Origin: Blattamonas nauphoetae
Taxonomy: Eukaryota; Preaxostyla; Oxymonadida
NCBI GenBank assembly: GCA_033064195.1
Contig: JARBJD010000044.1
Location: forward strand, 186,001-250,000
Direction of reading: 5' to 3'
Length of the DNA: 64,000 nt
In this document: positions 55,778 to 64,000 of the stretch, piece by piece
Layout: each line of letters begins with the position of its first letter
Numbering within the stretch: the first letter of the stretch is position 1
Position numbers and translations under genes: made by a program
Notes under the pieces: generated by a model
Seen by the model: only the letters and a program-made list of their open reading frames with translations
The model's database searches: none
Told to the model about the DNA's origin: nothing

Positions 55778-58700
55778 ATGAAACAACTTCTTGATGCTAT
55801 TTCTCTGGTTGGTTTGAACGTAGATATGAAAACCCAGCAATCCACATTCACTGTATGAGATACTTCGTTTATTTCATCACATGACGATCCTATCCTTTAG
55901 CCTGTTTTTCTCTTCAAAAAGTCTATGTCAAACTACCAAATTCCTCCAAATTTACCTCTTTTTTGCTTCCCAGAACCAACATTTTCCACTTCCATGTTTA
56001 CTCGATTTCCGTGTGTCCCTTGGAGTATCATGTAACTTAATTTCGTCTTTTCACTTAGACAAACATATGCATTCACTCTGACTGATTTAGACAACAATCA
56101 GCATCATGGGTTCTGCATACGCTTTCCTTCACACAAAGTCCAAAATCATTCCAGCACAGATGATTTATCTCTGATTCCACAACCAGAGTGCATTTGCATT
56201 GTAACAACACATTATTTTGAGGACTTTGCCAACAATTTGTTGATGATGGTGCATTCTCATTACATCCGTTCATCACTCTACACCAGAAACAGTGCGCTCA
56301 CGATGGCTGAGGGAGACAATTCACATCACCCTCCAGAGAAATGGGAGTATCAATTACTTTTCAATCCGATTTTGGATTCGTTCTTGCATCTTTCGTCGGA
56401 TTCGCGCCCCTTTTCTCGATTGGCATTCAAAATCCCCATCCCATCCACCATTTTTTTCGAACAGCAGCTCCAGACTGAACGAAACCGTCGAAAACGGATT
56501 GATATTTCCACACAGACCGCTGATGCTGATTCTTTGCTTGATCTGACAGACCAGGGTTCGCTCATCTCAACTGTCAACAGCCAGACCATCACGATTCAGA
56601 TGACATTTCCGTTCCGTCTCACTCATCCAGGTCGCCCCACTCTCCTCCCATTTCATGTCCCATTGGCGTGCCTGTTCACTCATCTCTCTCTTTTTGATCT
56701 TGTGTCTTTATATCTTATCCTCCTCCTCGAAAAGCCAGTTCTCTTTCTGTCCGACCGACTTGATGTCCTGTCGACCTTCCAGCATGCTCTTGTGTCCCTT
56801 CTTGGTCCTCTCCCTCTCAGCACTCTCTTCATTCCTGTCCTCCCCACCGACATGCTCGACTACATTGCCACTCCAGTCCCATTCATCATCGGAATGCACA
56901 AGTCTGCGGCCTTTGAACTTGTGAAGCACACGCACACTTTCAGCAAAGAAGGGACTCTCTCACCAAACCCAATCAACGATGATGATGCTTCCGCGCAGGA
57001 TCATCGACTTGTATCTCCCCGGACCACAGCAACTCCGATCACAGAATCACCAATGCCTCCCCCTCCGCAGAGTTGGGCCGACCAGAATCAGCATCAGTCA
57101 CCCTCTCCAACTCCCAACCTCACACATGCCCATCTCTTGTCGTCTCTTCCGTACATCGTCGTCGTTGATCTGGACTCGCATTCTCTCCTTTTTCCGAATT
57201 CCGCTGATGGACTTGATCTCCAACGAATCCTTGCCATTAGTTCCTCTCAGCAAGAACTCAATCGGTTGCTCCAGAAGGACTCTCGCCGAGGGAAGACCGC
57301 AACAAAAAATGGGAAGGTCATTCTGGACTCGTCGTACATCCACTCACCAGCACTCCTCCTCCGGTCCCGTCTTTATGTCGCTCTCACGCATGCTCTCTCG
57401 GAATCCTCACTTGTGACCACAACCACGCTCTCTGCTCACGTTCAATCGATCATATTCTGGTTCGTTGCTGAGCTCTTCCATCCTCTCGTTTCCACCTGCA
57501 TCCAGACATACAAACAAGAGCTCAAGAAGGATCGTGAGGAGCAACTTCCATCCGACACAGACAGGAGTGATGATCAACTCGTGAACGAAAAGAAACTTCA
57601 CCTCGAAAAGCAATATGCCTCTTTTGTCTCATCTCCGATGTCACAAGACTCGACTTCGCCTCATGTCGTCCCGTCCAAAAGAGACACACCGTTACAACAG
57701 CAAAATAGCACGTTTCCAGAACAAGGATTTGATCTGTTGAAACACGAACCACTCTTCCTGAACAACAAAAGTCCTCACGAGCACGAAATGATCAGAACGA
57801 TTTTGTCGTCAGCCATCTTCCTCCAATTCTCGGAAGAATTTTCTAACCACTTCTTGCACAAACGGAGAGACCTCGCGAAACGTTTGAAAGCATTGTCACT
57901 CAAGAAACGAGAACAGATCGAACGGGAGGACAAAAAGAACAGACGACGCCTTTTCAATGCCGCCCACAAATCACGCACCTTCAGCTGGTTTGATTTCGAG
58001 ACAAAGCGGGGCAAGGAAGAAGATCAGATTGATCACGAAACAATGAAAGACCTTCTGGGGGATTGGAATGAGCAGAGGAATGCTCTGCAGGATGACCCTC
58101 CGTCTCCCACCCCGCCTCTTGTCTCTCATCAAAAGGCAGTGACAGACCCTTTTTCCTCTCTTCCAGCTCGTTCTGAACGACGATCGTCTGTGTGGAAGGA
58201 ATATGACACGCTCCGCAAGTCCATCAGAGTGGAGAGGGTCGCGACTGAACCAATTGAACGAGAACGCAAAGTGATTGTCGTTGAAGAATCACGCAACCAG
58301 GGTGATCTTGAGTCCTTCTTCACAACCCCAGATGCACCAGCAGCATTTCCACCATCGTCAAGCCCTTCAAATGATCCGTTCGAGTCATTCTTTTCAACTC
58401 AAACATCACCATTTCCTGATACTACCACCACAGACTTGTCATCCTTCTTCTCACATCCTCCGCAATCACCTCCCAATCAGAATCAGACGATTGAACAGTC
58501 TTCAGAAGCCCCAATCAAAATTGTTGTCCCAACGACTCGCTCCAAAAAGTCGTCTCCTCTCACGCTTGCCACATCACCACAACGTTCTTCTTTTTCGAAT
58601 AAAACATCATCAAGCCACACGCAAGACTGGGTTCAAACTCTCATCGCTTCCATGCAGTCAAACAAAGGGACGAAGGGCAAGGATTCTTCCGCTCCTCCAT

Positions 58701-59224
58701 CACTTCAATCTCAGTTTTATAAGGTTACCTCGGAAAGCGATCTGTCGCTCAATTTGAAACTCATTCTGGATCTTCTCGAAAACGAAATGTGGCATATCAT
58801 CTCTCACCGATACGATCCCGGTGACGGAAGCGAGTGGCTTCTGTCAGATGATCTCACTGCTCAGCTGGCAGCCATGCACCTGAGTATTGACCCGCAATCA
58901 ATCATCGACGACGTGAACAGGCAGGATGAGGACGATCTTGATCTTCGGAGCTGTTGGAATTGGACGATGGAAGCTGCGTTTGATTCGTGGGAGCATTCTC
59001 TCGAGACAGACATTGTCATCGGAGAGAGTGATGACATTCGACAAGAACGGATAGACAAATGGAAATCCGAACGGAGCAAGTTCAGAAGAAGCGACAACTC
59101 CAAACAAATCGCAGAGTGGAAAAAGGAGCGATCTTCACAAAAGTGGATCCCTCGTGCAGTCTCGGTCTTCATCCACCAGATGAACGAAGTCATGTCTGTT
59201 CTTTCTCTCCTCTCACTGTTTTAG
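55778..59224 (+). CDS. DENN-domain protein (Rab GEF family)
   Basis: Three exons, 55778-55852, 55922-56010, 56059-59224; 1109 aa. The tripartite start is typical of the upstream DENN module: AISLVGLNVDMKTQ, NLPLFCFPEPTFS, then TYAFTLTDLDNNQHHGFCIR and CICIVTTHYFEDFANNLL. The core DENN follows with LFDLVSLYLILLLEKPVLFL, FQHALVSLLGPLPLSTLFIP and TPVPFIIGMHKS, then YIVVVDLDSHSLL. Later parts hold a charged coil (KRLKALSLKKREQIEREDKK) and Ser/Pro-rich stretches with DPFESFF-type motifs, like adaptor-binding peptides. DENN proteins exchange GDP on Rab GTPases. The ATG at 55778 is the first in the exon; the preceding 220 bp to the SAPS gene may hold only promoters. Confidence 0.87.
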
Positions 59225-59355
59225 CCCCACTCTGCCAGATTCAATTATGTTTGAATAGAGTATGTATTACGTTTTCAGAGTATTATTTTCGATTTCGGCA
59301 TCTCAACATTTTCATGGATCTCGTGTCTGGACGAAAAACAATCGTAACGAAACAA

Positions 59356-61276
59356 TTAAGACTTCTGCAGCTGTGCAAACTTTTTCAGAAGTTGCAGCGA
59401 CTCTTCCTGTGAGAGTTCTGGGACAGTGTCAAAAGGGGACGCAGAAATAGTGTGAATGGGGGATTGCCTGAAGCTCGAATGTTGAGGAGGGAGTGAATCG
59501 TCGTCTGTTTCAGAGATCTCCTCTTCAATTTCTTCGTATTCCGAGATTTCTTCATAGTCGCTGTCGCTGTCAATGTTTTCGTGTGGATGAGTAGTGGTCC
59601 GATGAGGTGTTGACGCACCGACTAAGTATGAGAGATCGGACATGTTGATGTTGGGTTTGGAGGAGTGATTGGGGAATGTTGTGTAGGGGATTTCGGAAGT
59701 CACCAATGGAGGCTGAGATGTCGACACTTCTGTTGGTGTGACATCATGAAGAGGGTCAGTGACCTGATCTTGACCTTGATGGGTATCTCGGAACATTGGT
59801 TGGCGTTCATGACTCAGTGGCGATCGGTGAGTGTGTGGTGAGTCGGGAGGTGATAAGTTAGTGAGTAGTGGTCGAGAGGGCTTTGCTGGTGTTCTCGTTG
59901 GCTGAACCGTTTCGTCTTTGGTCTCCCTTTGGGCTAATCTGGCTCGAAGTGCGTCGTTTTCCAGTTTCATTTCATGGATGAGTTCGAAGGCACTGTTGGT
60001 CAGCTGTTTCTGTTCCTTCCAGTGCGTATCTTCTTGCTCAATCCGATCGTTCAGGTCGGAGATCTCCCTCTGCATCACATCAACCTGATTGAGGAGGATT
60101 CGAAACTCTTCGTCGCGCTTCTTTTGGAGTTGCTTCTGCTCGAGGGATTCGCTGAGAATCTGGTTTCGATTGAATTGAAGTTGTGATGTCTCTTTCTCCT
60201 GCAATTGCAAAGTGAGTTGGTGGTTCATTCGAACCTGATCTTCAAGAGTGTGCTCGCACTTCTGCACTCTCTGGATCAAAAGAGTGTTTGTTTCGGTCAG
60301 AACAGAAATAATCTCCTTGAAGTTTTTTGGGAATGGTGGAGGAGAAGAATTTTGAGGTTGGGAATGCGCTTCATGATGTGAAGGAGGAAACGGAGTTGTG
60401 AATGACGCTGGCTGACTGGGTGAGAGGGGAAGCGAAGGGAGTGGTGGAACGGTTTGCACGTTCGGGTGATATGGTGAGTGTATTTGTTGGCTTGGTTGGT
60501 GAAACGATGTCTGGAAATCAAGGGAAAGTGATTGGCTCGGATGATCATCATGATAATCTTCGGAGAAGGCTGAGACGGAAGGGATGTCGGTTTGAGGAGG
60601 CTCAAGCGAATGATGTGAAGGACTGTGTTTTGAAGGGGTACGAGAAGGAGAAACACTTTGTTTCTTTTTCACAATATGACGACGGAACTCTGGTGTTTTC
60701 CGTGACTCTGAGGGTGTGTTGCGAGGATTCTTTCGAGATGGGTGTGACTGTTGTCGGGACGAAGTATCTTCAATAGGACGAATAGAAAGAGGTGACTGGG
60801 GTACAAAATATTGGGGATCGGTTGAAGAAAGCGATGTATTATGTGTGGTGATGGGGATTGATGCTGTGGAGATAGTTGACTGATTCAGTGAGGGTTCGTT
60901 AAGATCCTGATCAGAAGGATGTGGTAAATCTCTGGATGAAAGTGGTTGTGAGCGCTTTTCGAGAACATGAGTGAGTAATCCCGTTCTTGGACGAGGTGAG
61001 TATAGATTGTGCCGTTTTTCCTTGATACGATTTAGAAAATGAGAATTGAAAATGAAAATACAAGTTCTGAAGGTGAAAGCGCATATTTGGAGTGATCATT
61101 TTGGAATGACTGGGATTCGGCGAGAATTTGACGATGAGACAATCAGATGAAGAAGAGAGAAGACATACGTTCCATTCCGGTTTAGAGCGTGGTTTGGGTT
61201 CTGAGTGTGGTTTTGATTGTTCTTGGCGGGATCTTCCAGGGATTTGAATCCGACTGGGTTTTGTCTGATAGAACAT
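59356..61276 (-). CDS. Pro/Ser-rich coiled-coil protein, unknown
   Basis: Two exons, 61276-61169 and 61020-59356, with a long (148-nt) intron that contains reading-frame shifts; 590 aa. The first half is basic and Ser/Pro/Gln-rich (MFYQTKPSRIQIPGRSRQEQ). Residues about 310-420 form a coiled coil: ISVLTETNTLLIQRVQKCEH, then QVDVMQREISDLNDRIEQED and AFELIHEMKLENDALRARLA. The tail is acidic (DSDSDYEEISEYEEIEEEI) and ends SLQLLKKFAQLQKS. No enzyme motif or membrane segment. Unknown family; a cytoskeletal or centriolar scaffold is possible. Confidence 0.7.
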
Positions 61277-61545
61277 ACTTAATTACGGGGAAGATTCGAA
61301 AATGATCTCAGTCAGACTCAATCAAATGGACAGTATGTTGTGATTCTTTCTCACAGAGATGATATAAACTATTCTCATTGGTTATCGGCATCTTCTCTTC
61401 GAAGTACTGCTCCAAACGCAATGAACGCATTGTGAAAATTGAATTGAACTTGGGGATTCAGACGTGAAAAACAGGCGAAAGAGAAAGAAGGGAAAGGGGA
61501 CAGCCTGTGTGTGGTGTATGAAGGAACCTGAAAAATGCCGAGAGC
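61277..61545. other. Spacer, no gene recognised
   Basis: About 270 bp between the coiled-coil gene start and the eIF5A end. A GT..AG pair just after the eIF5A stop (61544-61523 on the minus strand) could be a 3' UTR intron, but nothing else supports it. Confidence 0.4.
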
Positions 61546-62019
61546 TTACTTTTCTTCTTTCATCGACATGATTGCTTCGATGCCCATCGCCTTCATGGTG
61601 CACACAATCAAGTCCTTGCCCTCTGCAAAGGCGGCTCTGACCTCATCTCCGAAGTCGTCTGCGGGGATCTGGAGATCCTCACGCATTATCCCGTCCTCGC
61701 CCATCAACGAGCAGAAACCGTCGTCGTCGACATCTGTCAACTGGTAGTCCGCACGAATGACATCGGGCTGGGGGATTGTACGGGAAGTCTGATAGATGGC
61801 TTCGTACTTCTTCCCGTTGAAGAGATCAATCGAGGTGATCTTCATTTTCGCAGAACCATGCTTTCCTGGTTTCGAGATTTTGGTCTCGACAACTTTTGAA
61901 GGGCGGTCACGCATCGCGACCACTGTTCCAATGCGCACGTCGTTCACGGCAAGAGGGCGACATTGGGACGACGAATCGTCAACTCCCTCGAACTCCTCCC
62001 CAGAGAAATCATCAGACAT
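61546..62019 (-). CDS. EIF5A: Translation factor eIF5A
   Basis: Single exon, 157 aa, the normal length. It begins MSDDFSGEEFEGVDDSSSQ, as in animal and fungal eIF5A. The hypusine loop is KPGKHGSAKMKI, with the modified lysine in GKHG (usual TGKHGHAK). The OB-fold half follows: TSIDLFNGKKYEAIYQTSRT, YQLTDVDDDGFCSLM and ending TMKAMGIEAIMSMKEEK. eIF5A relieves ribosome stalling, especially at proline stretches, and needs deoxyhypusine synthase. It is the one clearly intron-free conserved housekeeping gene here, in a window where most genes are split. Confidence 0.97.
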   Translation of the reverse strand: MSDDFSGEEFEGVDDSSSQCRPLAVNDVRIGTVVAMRDRPSKVVETKISKPGKHGSAKMKITSIDLFNGKKYEAIYQTSRTIPQPDVIRADYQLTDVDDDGFCSLMGEDGIMREDLQIPADDFGDEVRAAFAEGKDLIVCTMKAMGIEAIMSMKEEK

Positions 62020-62254
62020 ATGCTAAATAGTACAAAATGAGAAATATAGGATTGGATGAACATGGGTTGATGGCGTACCTCCAGGTGAAATTCAATTATG
62101 GTTCGATCACAGAAAAAAAACTAGAATGGGTCTCGTCCCCTTTTATTCCAGAGACTTGCTCCAAACATTGAAAATACTATAGAATGAAGGAAGAGATCAA
62201 GATATTAAGTGATTGACATCAAAGCCGAGAACAGCTGGAGTGTATGAAGTGTTT

Positions 62255-63456
62255 CTACCAATGAACAAGAACGTCGTCAGATTGGGACTGATACGATGAT
62301 CGTTTAATCTTTTTGAACAACATCAACTCGACTTCTGCAGCGTCTTTCCCCACACCCACAGCCATCTGGACAGAGCTTGGGATGTTTGTGAAAATGACGC
62401 GTTGGCGAGTGCCGTTGAGGTAGAACGAGAGGACCTTCCGCCGCATGTCCACCTCCATCCCCACCACGTCCCCGTTCCCCCAGCGCGAGTTTCCTGTCGT
62501 GCCGCTCGAGTTGTGGAAGCAGCGGCCTGTCGAGTTGTAGTCCATACTCCTTGTGTCGTTCCCGAAGCAGGTGTCGAATCCGTTGTCCCACGGCGACTGG
62601 CAGATCCCCACCACCGGAGTCCACCCTCCGTCGGTGACATTCGTCATCCGCATGTCGCAGCGCCAGATGCCTGACGTGATGACCTTCTCGACAGGCACCA
62701 TCGTCCCGTCTTGGCTTGTCCAAACAACTTTGTGGCCTTGCAGACGTGTGTTGTGTTGTTCAACCCAACGGCTTTGGATTTCTGAACGAGTGAAGACGAG
62801 AGGATGATACTTTTGCCTTCCGATTTTCGTTTCGGGTGAGATGATTCACTGCTGCTCTTCTCACTTTCACTTTCTTTTTTGGATTCTTTTTCGCTGCTTT
62901 TCGCTGGTTTCGATGGTTTTGGCTGTTCGACTTGAGTTCCATGTTTCTTTGCCCTGACAGAATCACAAGCCTTTTGGACCAAATTCACTTGCTACAACAA
63001 CGAGACGAAACTTATACTGACGAAAATGAGAACAGACTCGGTCAATAGCTTGTTTGATTGACTCTTCCAAAGCTGACAGATCGGACTGGTTGAGATTGAC
63101 TGGGGTGCTTTCCGGTGGAAATTGGAAAAACTCATCTGAGACAGAATCACTTGTTTCCTCGACTAAACAGAGTGAGCGTGAGAAATTGGGAACATGGACA
63201 AACGTATGCTCTTTTTGAGGTCGGCGAGGATTTGTTTTGAATCATCGAGAGATGCCCCAGTGATCTGTGAAATTGGTTGATGAAGATCATCGACATTTTC
63301 TCCGCAAATTATCAGCTTAGCAACTTGGGCAGTCTGCTGGAGAGTTTTCATCATTGCATTTTGACTCTCTTCCGGAATACTATTCACTGGAACTCCAAGT
63401 GCACGGAGAATCGTAATTTGATCAAATATAGGTTGCGCTTGTTGTGAAGCTTCCAT
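62255..63456 (-). CDS. SPRY-domain protein
   Basis: Four exons, 63456-63204, 63162-63022, 62987-62811, 62781-62255; 365 aa. The N-terminal 150 residues are helical (FDQITILRALGVPVNSIPEE, QTAQVAKLIICGENVDDL, ESIKQAIDRVCSHFLNLVQK). A Lys/Ser/Glu linker follows. The C-terminal 175 residues are a SPRY fold: VITSGIWRCDMRM, WTPVVGICQSPWDNGFDTC, RWGNGDVVGMEVDMRRKVLS, FYLNGTRQRV and IPSSVQMAVGVG. SPRY domains bind partner peptides. The acceptor of the second intron is taken at GCAAG rather than the nearer GTAG because only that keeps the frame. The smallest intron is 29 nt. Partner unknown. Confidence 0.88.
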
Positions 63457-63679
63457 TGTCTTTCAAGTAAGTAGAGTCTAGATTGATCAACCCTCAATTT
63501 CATTCCATTCAGTTCGAATGCTCAAAATGTTGGTGATCACCATAATGAGTACAGTGTTGATTTGATTTTCACTAATGAGAGCAAATGAATCAAGAGGGCA
63601 TGTGAGATGAGCAAAAGTCAATCGAAGCATTGACTTACACCCTAATAAAGATTGGGTGAGTTGATAAACAAAAAAAGAT
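63457..63679. other. Spacer, no gene recognised
   Basis: About 220 bp of A/T-rich sequence between the SPRY gene start and the end of the ankyrin gene on the same strand. Likely 3' UTR plus promoter. Confidence 0.4.
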
Positions 63680-64000
63680 TCATTTCTTTCCTTTCTTTCC
63701 CTTTTTCCCCTTTTTTGGATCCTCCTTCGGCTTTGGCATGGGAGGCATGATTGACTCCTGGTATTTTAGCCAATTATACTTCTGCTCTGGTAAAAGTTCT
63801 TTAATCTCATCATGATGGAGAGAGCTCGCCCTGAAAGATTGAAATTGAAGAATTTCATACCAATACCACGCTGTTTTTCCACCAGCATCAACTCTTTCAA
63901 CATTCGCTCCAAATTCGAGTAGAGACTTCACCACTTTAGTAGAGAAGATCAAAACAAACGAAACATACTTTCAACATCACCTTTCATGGCAGCAATATGT
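63680..64000 (-). CDS. Ankyrin-repeat protein, C-terminal part (runs off the window)
   Basis: Partial gene; three exons seen: 64000-63969, 63933-63861 and 63830-63680. Splicing gives HIAAMKGDVEMVKSLLEFGA and NVERVDAGGKTAWYW, one ankyrin repeat and the start of the next, then SSLHHDEIKELLPEQKYNWL and a basic end PKKGKKGKKGKK. The 30-nt intron 63860-63831 has a length divisible by three and no stop, so it would be silently translated by a naive gene finder. The N-terminal part lies beyond 64000, so domain number and function cannot be given. Confidence 0.75.

Noticed and set aside
1-64000. CRISPR arrays, rRNA genes, endogenous virus or LTR elements
   Set aside because: No regularly spaced short repeats, no rRNA core sequences, no capsid, polymerase or integrase signatures on either strand.

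Overview
This window is nuclear DNA from a flagellated protist with many introns and a standard genetic code (TAA, TAG and TGA all end genes). I read about 30 protein genes and nearly 80 spliceosomal GT-AG introns, most only 28-60 nt long. Exon models were built by hand: frames were joined across GT..AG gaps so that conserved protein motifs continue, and summed exon lengths were checked for divisibility by three. The very short introns, the packed gene order and the family content (ciliary genes, SPRY proteins, degenerate kinases, a bacterial-type radical SAM enzyme carrying introns) suggest a metamonad, probably an oxymonad of the Blattamonas/Monocercomonoides kind. That lineage call is an inference.

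Layout. 1-5.8 kb: a coiled-coil protein, an SDR epimerase-like enzyme, a foldback transposon, a HIT protein and an ARF GTPase. 5.8-10.5 kb: a kinesin-1-like heavy chain. 10.5-12.8 kb: a gene-poor stretch with a mariner-type MITE and a separate pair of inverted repeats. 12.8-24.2 kb: a nuclear block with a GEX1/KAR5/Brambleberry nuclear-fusion protein, an OB-fold/zinc-ribbon protein (telomere or ssDNA type), HSBP1, an NBS1/nibrin homologue and a CCCH zinc-finger protein. 24.4-27.7 kb: oligoendopeptidase F and a STIMATE (TMEM110) homologue, head to head. 28.2-39.7 kb: a very large secreted protein, a small charged protein, CFAP418 and an OS-9-type MRH lectin. 39.7-46.4 kb: an unknown protein, a pseudokinase with a low-complexity middle, a MIT-domain protein, AmrS and an RRM protein. 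46.4-61.3 kb: DNAI7/CASC1, TMEM107, a SAPS-domain PP6 regulatory subunit, a DENN protein and a coiled-coil protein. 61.5-64 kb: eIF5A, a SPRY protein and the 3' part of an ankyrin-repeat gene.

Together the genes show a cell that builds motile cilia with a gated transition zone (DNAI7, TMEM107, CFAP418), runs membrane traffic and ER quality control (ARF, DENN, MIT, OS-9, STIMATE), keeps double-strand-break repair (NBS1) and carries a karyogamy protein of the sexual cycle. Genes sit very close together: several neighbours are 16-62 bp apart, so promoters must be very short or shared. There are no rRNA genes, convincing tRNA genes, CRISPR arrays or viral elements.
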